Counted from the first letter of the stretch, positions 31,867 through 40,590 are shown. The stretch is 64,000 bases of DNA from Nonomuraea jabiensis (GCF_014204795.1 NZ_JACHMB010000001.1:6894501-6958500); one strand, 5' to 3'. The notes: generated by a model from the sequence alone, not told the origin. Made by a program: numbers and translations.

Positions 31867-32460
31867 TCACGTCAGGTAGCGGACCAGGGCGAGCTTCAGC
31901 TCCGCCACCAGCTCCGCGCTGCGCTCCGGCGTCGCGGTGGTGACCAGCGGCATCACCGCCTTCACCATGGCCACGGCCATCGTCCCCATGAGCGCGGCGC
32001 GCTCCTGCGCCAGGCCGGGGGAGCGGCGGCGGAGCATGGCCGCGACCTGCCGGGCGATGTCGTCGTGCAGCCGCTTCGAGGCCGAGGCCAGCTGGTCGCC
32101 CGTCGCCGACCCGTACAGGAGCGACCAGTACGCCGGTGACGTGCTCTTGAACCTGACGCTCTCGTCCACGACCTGCCCCACCAGCGCCTCCAGTGGCACC
32201 TCCGGGGTGACGGCGGCCAGCCGGGCGGCCCAGAACTCCTGCCGGTCGTCGGTGTAGCGGGCCACGAGCCCGTCGAGGATCTCCTCCTTGTTGCGGAAGA
32301 ACTGGTAGAGCGACCCGGGCGACATCCCCGCCCGCGTGGCGACGTGGTTCGTCGTCATGTCCGGGTATCCGACCTCGGCGATCACCGACTCTGCGGCGTC
32401 GAGGATCTCCGCCATGCGCTTCAGGCCGCGCGCCTGCCGGCGGACCGTGCGTTCAGGCAT
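31867..32460 (-). CDS. TetR-family regulator of the mmpL-like transporter
   Basis: 197 residues from the ATG at 32458-32460 (MPERTVRRQARGLKRMAE), four bases after GAGGAG; a longer start at 32478 is less likely. The TetR N-terminal helix-turn-helix spans about 15-60 (ILDAAESVIAEVGYPDMTT, VATRAGMSPGSLYQFFRNKEE). The C-terminal domain is a helical ligand pocket. It is divergent from the MMPL transporter, with a perfect AAATGC-GA-GCATTT palindrome inside the transporter promoter, so it most likely represses that exporter until its ligand binds. Confidence 0.92.
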   Translation of the reverse strand: MPERTVRRQARGLKRMAEILDAAESVIAEVGYPDMTTNHVATRAGMSPGSLYQFFRNKEEILDGLVARYTDDRQEFWAARLAAVTPEVPLEALVGQVVDESVRFKSTSPAYWSLLYGSATGDQLASASKRLHDDIARQVAAMLRRRSPGLAQERAALMGTMAVAMVKAVMPLVTTATPERSAELVAELKLALVRYLT

Positions 32461-32471
32461 GGGTCTCCTCG

Positions 32472-32501
32472 TTGACAAATGCGAGCATTTACTTGTATTC
32501 C
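32472..32501 (+). promoter_or_regulatory. Transporter promoter with embedded TetR palindrome
   Basis: TTGACA (32472-32477) and TATTCC (32496-32501) are spaced 18 bp, and the perfect palindrome AAATGCGAGCATTT (32477-32490) lies between them. A repressor bound here would block polymerase. Confidence 0.6.
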
Positions 32502-32557
32502 TGGTTCAGAGAGCAAACACGAGTAGTTTACCGAGTTTTGAGGCGGGGGCACCTTAC

Positions 32558-34741
32558 ATGGCGCTGAACACGCGGCTACGGCCGGTCCACACGAAGCCGG
32601 GCGGGCCGCCGCTGCGCAGGCTGGGATTCCTGCTCGTCCGGCGCCGCCGGGCCGTGCTCGCCCTGGCCCTGGTCGTGCTCGCCGTCGCCGCGGCGCTGGC
32701 GGCCGGGGCGGTGCCGCGGCTGTCGCTGGCCAGGTTCGAGGCTCCGGGGTCGGAGTCGGACCGGGCGCAGGCCGAGCTGGTACGGCGGTTCGGGACGGGC
32801 AGCCCCGACATGATCTTCCTGGTGACCGCGAAGGCCGGCACCGTGGACGATCCCGCGGTCGAGGCCGAGGGCAGGGCGCTGACCGCGCGGATCGGCGGGC
32901 AGGAGGGGGTCGCCGAGTCCGCCTCGTACTGGACCCGCGGCAGGCCCGCCACCATGCGCAGCGAGGACGGCAGGCACGCGCTGATCGTGGTGCGCATCCC
33001 CGGGGACGCCGACCACGTGCGCGGGCAGGTGCTGCCCCGGCTCGTGCCCGCGATCACGCAGGGCACCGGCCTGCTCCAGGTGCGGGCCGGGGGAGGGGAG
33101 GAGGTCTTCAGGGAGACCGTGCCGCTGTCCCGGCAGGACTTCGTACGGGCCGAGCTGGTCATCTTCCCGCTGGCCTTCGCGCTGCTCTGGCTCTACCAGC
33201 GGCGCGCCATGGCGGCCCTGGTGCCGATCCTGGCCGGGGTGTTCGCGATGGTGATCGGGCTGGCGCTGCTGCGCGTGCCCCTGGCCTTCACCGGGATCTC
33301 CACGTTCGCCCTCAACCTGACCCTCGCGATGGGGCTCGGGCTCGGCATCGACTACTGCCTGTTCGTCATCCAGCGCTTCCGCGAGGAGACGCGGCGCGGC
33401 GCGGACCGGGCGAGGGCGGTGGCCGGGGCCGTGGAGCACGCGGGGCGGACGGTGCTGTTCAGCGGGCTCACCGTGGCCTCGTCCCTCGCCGTGCTGTTCG
33501 CGCTGCCGTTCGACTTCCTGAGATCCTTCGCGTACGCGGGCATCGCCGTCGTCGCCGGCGGGCTCTTCGCGGCGGTGATCGTGCTGCCCGCCGTGCTGGC
33601 CTCGATCGGGGGCACCGTGCTCCCCAAGCGGGACCGGCCGGAGCGGGAGGCGGGGTTCTGGCACGCGCTGGCCGTCCGGGTGATGCGGCGGCCGCTGGTG
33701 TTCGGCGGGCTGGCCACGGCGGTGCTGCTGCTGCTCGCCTCGCCGTTCCTGGGGCTGCGGTTCGGCGTGGCCGACGACCGCATCCTGCCCCCGGAGGCGT
33801 CGTCCCGGCAGACGCAGGAGATCATCCGGCAGTCCTTCCCGGCGGAGGAGACCGACGCCATCCAGATAATCCCCAAAAATCAGACGTCAGGCGATATTTC
33901 GCAGTATGCGGTGGCGCTGTCCCGGCTCCCCGGGGTCGCCCAGGTCGACTCCGCCGCCGGCTCGTTCGCGAACGGGAACCGGGTGGGCGACGGCGCCCCC
34001 GAGAGGTTCCGCCGCGGGTCGATCTGGGACACCTGGCTGTCCGTGGTCCCGTCCGCCGAGGCGCTGGCCGGCGACCCGGTGCGGCTGGTGGAGTCCGTAC
34101 GCGCCGTCGAGCCGCCCTTCGAGGTCCTCGTCGGCGGCTACCCGGCCGAGCTGGCCGACTACCGCTCCTCCGTCGTCGACCGGCTCCCCCTGGTGCTGGC
34201 GCTCATGCTCGGCGTGACGTTCCTGGTGCTCTTCGGGATGACCAGGAGCCTGGTCATCCCGCTCAAGGCGTCCCTGCTGAACCTGCTCAGCATGGGCGTC
34301 ATGTTCGGCGCCATCGTCTGGGTCTTCCAGGACGGCAACCTCGCCGGCCTCCTCGGCTTCACCCCGACGGGCACGCTCGACCCCAGCATCCCGATCCTGA
34401 TGCTCTGCGTCGCCTACGGCCTGTCGATGGACTACGAGGTCTTCCTGCTCTCCCGCATCAAGGAGGAGTACGACAGGACCGGCGACACCGAGCAGGCCGT
34501 GGCCACCGGCCTGCAGCGGGGCGCGCCGCTGATCACGGCCGCCGGCGGCATCCTGGCGCTCACGTTCGCCGCCTACGCCACGGCGCAGGTGATGTTCGTG
34601 CAGATGCTGGGCGTCGGCATGGCGGTGGCCGTGCTGGTCGACGCGACAGTGATCAGGGCGGTGCTGGTGCCGAGCCTGATGCGCCTGGCGGGCCCGCTCA
34701 ACTGGTGGCCTAGAGGTCGCGTGACCACATCTGCTCGGTGA
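32558..34741 (+). CDS. MMPL/RND-superfamily transporter
   Basis: 727 residues from ATG 32558 (MALNTRLRPVHTKPG), with GGCGGGGGC upstream. It has the RND layout: one N-terminal helix (about 35-55), a large extracellular loop, five helices (about 195-350), a second loop, and six more. The proton-relay region LAMGLGLGIDYCLFVIQRFREE and its pseudo-repeat LCVAYGLSMDYEVFLLSRIKEEY are both intact (GxxxDY pairs). MMPL proteins export lipids or drugs; the divergent TetR implies induction by substrate. Its 3' end overlaps the convergent MarR-GNAT gene by 32 bases. Confidence 0.93.
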   Translation: MALNTRLRPVHTKPGGPPLRRLGFLLVRRRRAVLALALVVLAVAAALAAGAVPRLSLARFEAPGSESDRAQAELVRRFGTGSPDMIFLVTAKAGTVDDPAVEAEGRALTARIGGQEGVAESASYWTRGRPATMRSEDGRHALIVVRIPGDADHVRGQVLPRLVPAITQGTGLLQVRAGGGEEVFRETVPLSRQDFVRAELVIFPLAFALLWLYQRRAMAALVPILAGVFAMVIGLALLRVPLAFTGISTFALNLTLAMGLGLGIDYCLFVIQRFREETRRGADRARAVAGAVEHAGRTVLFSGLTVASSLAVLFALPFDFLRSFAYAGIAVVAGGLFAAVIVLPAVLASIGGTVLPKRDRPEREAGFWHALAVRVMRRPLVFGGLATAVLLLLASPFLGLRFGVADDRILPPEASSRQTQEIIRQSFPAEETDAIQIIPKNQTSGDISQYAVALSRLPGVAQVDSAAGSFANGNRVGDGAPERFRRGSIWDTWLSVVPSAEALAGDPVRLVESVRAVEPPFEVLVGGYPAELADYRSSVVDRLPLVLALMLGVTFLVLFGMTRSLVIPLKASLLNLLSMGVMFGAIVWVFQDGNLAGLLGFTPTGTLDPSIPILMLCVAYGLSMDYEVFLLSRIKEEYDRTGDTEQAVATGLQRGAPLITAAGGILALTFAAYATAQVMFVQMLGVGMAVAVLVDATVIRAVLVPSLMRLAGPLNWWPRGRVTTSAR

Positions 34742-35621
34742 CCTCGACCCCGTTCTCCACGCCCTTCTCCTCCGACTCCAGCTCGAACCCGGCCCCCTGG
34801 TAGATCCGCCGCGCGCTCACCAGGCAGTCGCGGGTCCACAGCGTGATCCGCTTGTACCCCTCGGCCCGCGCGTGCCGCAGGCACTCCTCCACGAGCCGCC
34901 GCCCGAGCCCCAGCCCTCTGGCGGACGGCTCCACCAGCAGCATCCGCAGCTTGGCCGTCGTCTCGTCCTGCCGCACGCAGAACACGCAGCCGGCCCGCTC
35001 CCCGCCCACCTCGGCGATCCACCCGGCGTCCCGGGAGAAGTCCAGGTCGCCGACGATCCTGGCGACGAGCTGCTCGAACTCCGTGCCCCAGCCGTACTCG
35101 CGGCTGTAGAGGTCGCCGTGCCGGTAGACGACCCAGCCCAGGTCGCCGGGGCGCGGGGGCCTGATCACGTACGGCTGCCCGGCGCCGCCGTCGCCGAGCA
35201 GCTCCCTGATCGTGGCCATGCCGGCCACCAGCCGCCCCTGGCTCTCGTCCGGCAGCCCGGACAGCAGCCGCTCGATCTCCTCGGCCGAGCGCCTGTCGAG
35301 GTCCCCGAACGTCCGCTCGCCCGCGGAGGTGAGCCGTACGAGCTGCTTGCGGGCGTCGGAGGAGGACCGCTCGCGCGAGATCAGCCCGTCGGTCTCGAAG
35401 CGCGCCAGGATGCGGCTGAGGTAGCCCGCGTCCAGGTCCAGCAGGGAGCGCAGCGCCCCGGTCTCCATCGGCGCGGCGTGCGCCAGCTCGAACAGCACCC
35501 TCACCTCGGTCAGCGAGTACGGCGAGTCGAGCATGCCCGCCTGCAGCACGCCGATCACTTTCGTATAGAACCGGTTGAAGGCCCTGACCTCAGAGACCCT
35601 TGCCTCTGTCAACGAACTCAT
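34710..35621 (-). CDS. MarR-GNAT fusion: regulator with acetyltransferase domain
   Basis: 303 residues from the ATG at 35619-35621 (MSSLTEARVSEVRAF); a TTG four codons upstream is an alternative. Residues about 1-145 are a MarR winged helix (LTEVRVLFELAH, DLDAGYLSRILARFETDGLI, SSSDARKQLVRLTSAG). Residues about 150-303 are a GNAT acetyltransferase (KLRMLLVEPSARGLGLGRRLVEEC, the acetyl-CoA Q/RxxGxG/A region, then YQGAGFELE). The fusion is known in several actinobacteria, but its substrate is not. It is divergent from a lactonase gene 31 bp away, which is the likely regulated partner. Confidence 0.9.
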   Translation of the reverse strand: MSSLTEARVSEVRAFNRFYTKVIGVLQAGMLDSPYSLTEVRVLFELAHAAPMETGALRSLLDLDAGYLSRILARFETDGLISRERSSSDARKQLVRLTSAGERTFGDLDRRSAEEIERLLSGLPDESQGRLVAGMATIRELLGDGGAGQPYVIRPPRPGDLGWVVYRHGDLYSREYGWGTEFEQLVARIVGDLDFSRDAGWIAEVGGERAGCVFCVRQDETTAKLRMLLVEPSARGLGLGRRLVEECLRHARAEGYKRITLWTRDCLVSARRIYQGAGFELESEEKGVENGVEVTEQMWSRDL

Positions 35622-35652
35622 TGCTACAGTCAACCATGAGAGGATCCCGGTT

Positions 35653-36555
35653 GTGAAGCGCGTCTACATAGGCGGATACGGCCCCGGCATCGTCACGGTC
35701 GGCGGCGGGCTCACCAGAGTGGCCTCGCCCTCGTTCCTGGCCGCCCACCCCACCCTGCCGGTGCTGTACGCGGCGGGCGAGCTCGAACGCGGCTGGCTCA
35801 CCGCGTTCCAGGTGGGCGAGACCCTCGACGTGCTGGACGAGCGGCCGAGCGAAGGCTCGCTGCCCTGCCATGTCGCCGTGGACCCGACCGGCAGCGTGCT
35901 CGCGGCGGCCAACTACGGCGACGGCGTCGCGGTCGTCTACCGCCTCGACGAGCGCGGCGCGTTCGAGGGCGAGCCGATCGTGCTGCGCCACCAGGGCTCG
36001 GGCCCGGACCCGGAGCGCCAGGAGGGCCCGCACGCCCACGAGGCCGTCTTCCACGATGGGATCCTGCACGTCTCCGACCTCGGCACCGACGAGATCCGCC
36101 GCTACCGCTACGACGGCACCGCGCTGGAGCCGATCAAGCTGGAGCCCGGCACGGGCCCGCGCCACTTCGCCTTCTCCGGATCGCGCCTGTACGTGGCGGG
36201 CGAGCTGACCGGCACCGTCACCCTCATCGAGGACGGGCGGCACACGGTCGTCCCCGCCTCTCGCGCAGATGGCAAGAACGCCCCCTCCCACCTCCAGCTC
36301 GCCGACGACCTCGTGTACGTCGCCAACCGCGGCCCCAACACCGTCACGGTGCTGCGCGCCGCCGACCTGTCGCACGTGGCGGAGGTGCCGGCGGGCGGCG
36401 ACTGGCCCAGGCACTTCGCCGTAGACGGGACCACCATGTACGTGGCCGACCAGCACTCCGACACCGTCGCCGCGTTCCGGCTCAAGGACGGCGTGCCCGA
36501 GCCCGCGGGGGAGTCGTACGAGGTCGAAAGCCCGGCCTGCGTGCTGATCATGTAA
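35653..36555 (+). CDS. Lactonase-family seven-bladed propeller (6-phosphogluconolactonase-like)
   Basis: 300 residues from GTG 35653 with GAGAGG upstream; the longer frame from 35575 lies in the divergent regulator. It has repeated propeller blades with motifs such as HPTLPVLYAAGE, LPCHVAVDPTGSVLAAANYGDG, GPHAHEAVFHDG and GTGPRHFAFSGSRLYVAGEL. These match the YbhE/Pgl lactonase family, including the PHAH and GPRHF segments. Probable lactone hydrolysis in sugar acid metabolism; the substrate is not certain. No signal peptide, so it is cytosolic. Confidence 0.9.
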   Translation: MKRVYIGGYGPGIVTVGGGLTRVASPSFLAAHPTLPVLYAAGELERGWLTAFQVGETLDVLDERPSEGSLPCHVAVDPTGSVLAAANYGDGVAVVYRLDERGAFEGEPIVLRHQGSGPDPERQEGPHAHEAVFHDGILHVSDLGTDEIRRYRYDGTALEPIKLEPGTGPRHFAFSGSRLYVAGELTGTVTLIEDGRHTVVPASRADGKNAPSHLQLADDLVYVANRGPNTVTVLRAADLSHVAEVPAGGDWPRHFAVDGTTMYVADQHSDTVAAFRLKDGVPEPAGESYEVESPACVLIM

Positions 36556-36607
36556 GGAGTTCGCCAAGTCACGGCTCACCGGGTCGTTCGGTCATGACCA
36601 TGGACGG

Positions 36608-37969
36608 GTGCGAAAGATCCTCGTCATGCTGTCGTCGCTGGTCGTCGTCGCCGGGTGCGGCGGCTCGCCCCCGGCTCCCGCCCCGGTCCCGGTCCAGCGC
36701 CCGGACCGGCGCCCGGATCAGGTCAGGACGCCTCCGCCCGCCGCGGAGGTGCAGGAGTCGTGGCACCTCACCCGGCGCGGCGCGGAGCACGAGATCGAGG
36801 GCTACGCCGACCGGGTGAGCGTCCTGCCGGGCGAGCGCTTCGGGCTGCGGGTCTCGACGACCGCTCCGCGCTTCTCGGCGCGCGCCTTCCGCATGGGGGC
36901 GAACCCGGTCAAGGTGTGGGAGTCGCCCGCCGTCCAGGGCGTACGGCAGCCGCCGATGCGGCTCGTGGACGGCACGGTGAGCGCGGCCCACTGGCGGCCC
37001 TCGCTCACCGTGGACACCGCGGGCTGGCCCGAGGGCGCGTACCTGATCAGGCTCGACGCCTCGACCGGCGCCCAGCGGTACGTCCCGATCACCGTGCGCT
37101 CGGCCTCCACCGCCGGCCGGGTGGTGCTGGTGAACGCGGTCACCACCTGGCAGGCGTACAACCGGTGGGGCGGCCGCAGCCTCTACACGGGCCCGCGCGG
37201 GTACGCCGACCGCTCCCGCGCCGTGACCTTCGACCGCCCGTACGACGATGTCGGCGCCCGGCTCTTCCTGGACTTCGAGAAGGACGCGCTGGCCGTGGCC
37301 GAGCAGAGCCACGTGCCGCTGGCGTACCTGACGAACCTGGACCTCAAGCCCGGCGTGCTCGACGGCGCCCGCGCGGTGGTGTCGCTGGGGCACGACGAGT
37401 ACTGGTCGCCCGGCATGCGCGCGGTCGTCACCAAGGCCAGGGACGCCGGCACGAACCTGGCCTTCCTCGGCGCCAACGCCGTCTACTGGCGGATCGCGAT
37501 GCACGACCGGACGCTCGCCTGCGACAAGGAGCGGCTCTGCCGGCTGTGGCGGGACTCCAGGCCGGAGAGCACGCTGGTGGGGCAGATGTACGACTGCTTC
37601 CCGGCGGAGGGCGCCTACCGGGTGACGCGGCCGCACCACTGGATCTTCGCCGGGACCAAGGGGAGGCGCTTCCCCGGGATGGTCGGCGTGGAGTCCGACA
37701 AGGTGTCGCGCGGGTCGCCGGGGAACGTCCAGGTGCTGGCGGAGTCGCCGTACTCCTGCGGGGGTGGGCGGGCGACGCACTCCGACAGCACCTACTACGT
37801 GGCGCCCAGCGGGGCGGGGGTGTTCGCGTCGGGGACGATGCGCTGGGTGTGCGCGTTGCGGGGGAAACGTTGCGGCCACGGCGTCTCCGACCGCGCCGCG
37901 GCCTTCACCCGCCGCGCGACCACCAACCTCCTGACCCGCTTCGCCCAGGGGCCCGCCGGCGCTCATTAG
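36608..37969 (+). CDS. Lipoprotein with N,N-dimethylformamidase-beta-like domain
   Basis: 453 residues from GTG 36608 (MRKILVMLSSLVVVAGCG), a signal peptide with lipobox VAGC (Cys17). A Pro-rich linker (about 20-48) is followed by an N-terminal beta domain with a WHL and GYADRVSVLPGE segment. The main domain has VTTWQAYNRWGGRSLYTG, FDRPYDDVG, VSLGHDEYWSPGMR, AFLGANAVYWR and SDSTYYVAPSGAGVFASGT. These match the dimethylformamidase large-subunit-like family, whose Glu/Tyr iron-site region (HDEYW) is kept. The natural substrate is unknown. It is predicted to be anchored outside the cell. Confidence 0.82.
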   Translation: MRKILVMLSSLVVVAGCGGSPPAPAPVPVQRPDRRPDQVRTPPPAAEVQESWHLTRRGAEHEIEGYADRVSVLPGERFGLRVSTTAPRFSARAFRMGANPVKVWESPAVQGVRQPPMRLVDGTVSAAHWRPSLTVDTAGWPEGAYLIRLDASTGAQRYVPITVRSASTAGRVVLVNAVTTWQAYNRWGGRSLYTGPRGYADRSRAVTFDRPYDDVGARLFLDFEKDALAVAEQSHVPLAYLTNLDLKPGVLDGARAVVSLGHDEYWSPGMRAVVTKARDAGTNLAFLGANAVYWRIAMHDRTLACDKERLCRLWRDSRPESTLVGQMYDCFPAEGAYRVTRPHHWIFAGTKGRRFPGMVGVESDKVSRGSPGNVQVLAESPYSCGGGRATHSDSTYYVAPSGAGVFASGTMRWVCALRGKRCGHGVSDRAAAFTRRATTNLLTRFAQGPAGAH

Positions 37970-37993
37970 CGCGCCGGTTTCCGGGCGGCCCGG

Positions 37994-38719
37994 TCAGGAC
38001 GTGGTCTCCCGCAGGATCTCGCCGAGCGTCCGGATGATCTCGCGCTCGGCGGGCTCCTTGGTCACGCCCAGCTCGGCCAGCGCCCGGGCCACCGGCTCGT
38101 CGTCCAGCGACAGCACGCCCAGCAGCAGGTGCTCGGTCCCGACGAACGGGTGGCCCAGCCGCAGCGCCTCCCGCAACGTCAGCTCCAGCGCCTTCTTGCT
38201 CTGCGCCGCGAACGCCACCGCCTCGGTCGCGGGCTCGCCGCCCGGCCCGAGCGCCGCCCTGGCGGCCTCCGCGACCGCCTCCGGCGAGGCGCCGAGCGTC
38301 ACCATGGCCCTGGCCGCGAGCCCGTCCGGCTCGCTCAGCAGCCCCAGCACCAGGTGCCCCACCTCGATGTGGCCGTGCCCCCCGTCCTGGGCCTCCTTCT
38401 GCGCCCGTACGACGACGCGGCGGGCCCGGTCGGTGTAGCGGGCGTAGGCCCGCAGGTCCGCGGCCAGGGAACCCCCGTCCTTGGGCACGAACCGCTTCTG
38501 TACGGCCTGCTTGCTGACCCCCATGCTGCGCCCGATGTCGGTCCAGGACGCCCCGGACCGCCTGGCCTGGTCCACGAAGTGCCCGATCAGATGGTCGGCC
38601 ACCTCGCCGATGTGCTCACCCAGCGACACGGCGTCGGCCAGCTCTTGCAGCGGGTCGCCGTCCGGGTGGCGGTTCTTGATCGCGGTGATGAGGTCATCGA
38701 GACGAACGATTCTGTCCAT
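37994..38719 (-). CDS. HTH protein with double Clp-N domain, probably autoregulated
   Basis: 241 residues from the ATG at 38717-38719. Residues about 45-80 contain a helix-turn-helix (SGASWTDIGRSMGVSKQAVQKRF). Residues about 85-235 hold a Clp_N double repeat (GHIEVGHLVLGLLSEPDGLA and GHPFVGTEHLLLGVLSLDDE), the protein-substrate/adaptor-binding module of ClpA/ClpC, without any ATPase. This suggests a DNA-binding protein that interacts with Clp clients or adaptors. Two identical-arm palindromes overlap its start, so it is likely its own repressor. The target set is unknown. Confidence 0.85.
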   Translation of the reverse strand: MDRIVRLDDLITAIKNRHPDGDPLQELADAVSLGEHIGEVADHLIGHFVDQARRSGASWTDIGRSMGVSKQAVQKRFVPKDGGSLAADLRAYARYTDRARRVVVRAQKEAQDGGHGHIEVGHLVLGLLSEPDGLAARAMVTLGASPEAVAEAARAALGPGGEPATEAVAFAAQSKKALELTLREALRLGHPFVGTEHLLLGVLSLDDEPVARALAELGVTKEPAEREIIRTLGEILRETTS

Positions 38720-38721
38720 GC

Positions 38722-38766
38722 GTCAACCATAGGTTGACGATCCCTCTCCGTCAACCTTGGGTTGAC
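38722..38766. promoter_or_regulatory. Two palindromic operators before the Clp-N gene
   Basis: GTCAACC-ATA-GGTTGAC (38722-38738) and GTCAACC-TTG-GGTTGAC (38750-38766) are perfect 7-bp inverted repeats spaced 28 bp centre to centre. The first begins three bases from the ATG. They also contain TTGAC, so they overlap any -35. Confidence 0.85.
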
Positions 38767-38778
38767 GATCTGGCGCCG

Positions 38779-39543
38779 TCAGGCGGCTTCCAGAACGAAG
38801 AACAGGAAGCCCAGGAACCTCGTGCCGGTGATCTCGCGGAACTCCTCGGGGAACAGTTCGCGGGCTTCCGGCACGAACGGCGGTTCGCTGATGACGCTGA
38901 TGCGGAAGCCGGCCGCCGTGAAGGCCTCGGTCATCGCGTGCAGCGGCCGGTCCCAGAAGCTCATCCGGGCGGTCTGCCCGCCCATGGTCCATTCTTCGAT
39001 CCGGTTACGGGTGCCGAAGTAGCCGGGCTTTTCTCCGGCCCTGTGACGCGTGAGGGGGATCACGAAGGGATGGTCGACCGAGACGAGGAGCCGCCCGCCA
39101 GGCCTCAGCACGCGTCGCAGCTCGGCCAGGGTCGGTCCCCAGTCCTCCAGGTAGTGCAGCACCAGGGACGCGATGACGTCGTCGAACGCGCCGTCGGGGA
39201 AGGGCAGCGGGTCGGCGAGGTCGGCGACCCGCAGATCCGCGTCGTCGCCCAGCCGCCGCCGGGCCAGCTCCAGCATCCCGGCGCTCGCGTCGATTCCGGT
39301 CACGACGGCGCCGCGATCGCGCAGCGCGGCGAACAGGGGACCCGAGCCGCAGCCGGCGTCGAGGATCCGCCGGCCGGTCACGTCCCCGGCGAGTTCCAGC
39401 ATCGCGGGCCGCTCGTAGTACGCGTTCGGGAGGCTCTTCTCGTTCTCGGCCGCGTACCCCTCGGCGATCATGTCGTAGGCGTTGAGCGGGGAGGGGTCTG
39501 CGGTCTCAACGTGATCTTCAGGCACGGTAGGCATGCGGGCCAT
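38779..39543 (-). CDS. SAM-dependent class I methyltransferase
   Basis: 254 residues if it starts at the ATG at 39541-39543 (MARMPTVPEDH); a GTG at 39564 and an ATG at 39534 are alternatives, and no start has a clear ribosome site. Motif I is ILDAGCGSGPLFAAL (about 61-75), motif II VVTGIDASAGML, and the post-motifs DLRVADLADPLPFPDGAFDDVIASLVLHY and VLRPGGRLLVSVDHPF. This is the UbiE/SmtA-like small-molecule methyltransferase group. Its substrate is unknown. The stop lies 13 bp from the Clp-N operator pair, so it is cotranscribed toward that region. Confidence 0.87.
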   Translation of the reverse strand: MARMPTVPEDHVETADPSPLNAYDMIAEGYAAENEKSLPNAYYERPAMLELAGDVTGRRILDAGCGSGPLFAALRDRGAVVTGIDASAGMLELARRRLGDDADLRVADLADPLPFPDGAFDDVIASLVLHYLEDWGPTLAELRRVLRPGGRLLVSVDHPFVIPLTRHRAGEKPGYFGTRNRIEEWTMGGQTARMSFWDRPLHAMTEAFTAAGFRISVISEPPFVPEARELFPEEFREITGTRFLGFLFFVLEAA

Positions 39544-39593
39544 TCTGGCCCAGAACTCGCCCACCCAAGCGCTCGGTCACATCTGCCTGCGCG

Positions 39594-40538
39594 TCAGGGA
39601 GTGAAGGCCCGGCGGTAGGCGGTGGGCGTGGTGGCGAAGGCCCGGTGGAAGTGCGCCCGCAGGTTGGTGGCGGTGCCCAGCCCGGTACGCCGGGCGACCT
39701 CGTCGATGGTGATGTCGCCGTCCTCCAGCAGCGTGCAGGCGGCACGCAGCCGCTGCTGGATCAGCCAGGCCCGCGGGCTCATGCCGAACCTGGTCCGGAA
39801 GTTGCGGTGCAGGGTGCGGGTGGACTGCATGCCTCGGCGGGCCAGGTCGGCGACGCTGATCGGCAGGTGCAGGTTGGCGCTCGCCCAGGCGGTGACCCCG
39901 GCCAGCTCCGCGTCCTCGACGGACTCGCCGGACGGGATGAACTGCGCCTGGCCCCCGGCCCGGTGCAGCGGTGTGACCATGTGCCTGGCCCGTTGGACGG
40001 CGGCCGACTGGCCGTGGTCCCGGCCGATCAGGTAGAGGCACAGATCCAGGCCGGCGGCCAGCCCCGCGCTGGTCAGCACCTGCCCCTCGTCGATGTACAG
40101 GGCATTCGCGTCGACCTTCACCAGCGGGTGCTCGCGGGCCAGCGCGGCGGCGTGCACCCAGTGGGTCGTCGCGCGCCGGCCGTCCAGCAGGCCCGCCTGC
40201 GCCAGCGCGAACGCGCCGGTGCAGATCGATGCGATGCGGGCCCCGCGGCGATAGGCGAGAGCGAGGGCGTCGAGCGCCCGCTCCGGAGCGCGCCCGCGGG
40301 CGAACCCGGGCACGATGACGGTGTCGGCGGCGCCGAGAGCGTCGAGGCCGGCCTCGACGGTCAGCCCGAGGCCCGGGGTGGTGGTGGGCACCGGGCCGCT
40401 GTCCAGCGAGCAGACGGTGACCGCGTAGCGGCCCTGCCCCTCGTGCCCGAACGCGTGCGTCGCGATCGTCAGGTCGAAGGCCACGACCGACGGCAGGGCG
40501 AGTACGGCGACGCGACGCGTGGCGGGTTCCTTACGCAT
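39594..40538 (-). CDS. GlxA-family AraC-type regulator with DJ-1/PfpI domain
   Basis: 314 residues from the ATG at 40536-40538 (MRKEPATRRVAVLALPS). Residues about 8-190 form a DJ-1/PfpI-like domain with the nucleophile elbow ASICTGAFALAQAG (Cys about 105). Residues about 215-310 contain two AraC helix-turn-helices (ISVADLARRGMQSTRTLHRNF and ITIDEVARRTGLGTATNLRAHF). GlxA-type regulators activate metabolic genes in response to small molecules; the ligand is unknown. It is divergent from a stand-alone DJ-1/PfpI gene across a perfect palindrome. Confidence 0.92.
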   Translation of the reverse strand: MRKEPATRRVAVLALPSVVAFDLTIATHAFGHEGQGRYAVTVCSLDSGPVPTTTPGLGLTVEAGLDALGAADTVIVPGFARGRAPERALDALALAYRRGARIASICTGAFALAQAGLLDGRRATTHWVHAAALAREHPLVKVDANALYIDEGQVLTSAGLAAGLDLCLYLIGRDHGQSAAVQRARHMVTPLHRAGGQAQFIPSGESVEDAELAGVTAWASANLHLPISVADLARRGMQSTRTLHRNFRTRFGMSPRAWLIQQRLRAACTLLEDGDITIDEVARRTGLGTATNLRAHFHRAFATTPTAYRRAFTP

Positions 40539-40540
40539 GA

Positions 40541-40554
40541 TGGCAAGCTTGCCA
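40541..40554. promoter_or_regulatory. Palindrome between glxA-like regulator and DJ-1 gene
   Basis: TGGCAAGCTTGCCA is a perfect 14-bp palindrome located three bases upstream of the regulator's ATG. It lies 36 bp before the DJ-1 gene, so it could control both. Confidence 0.5.
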
Positions 40555-40590
40555 CTCACCGGGAGGGCGGCGCGGCGAGATCCTGGCAGC

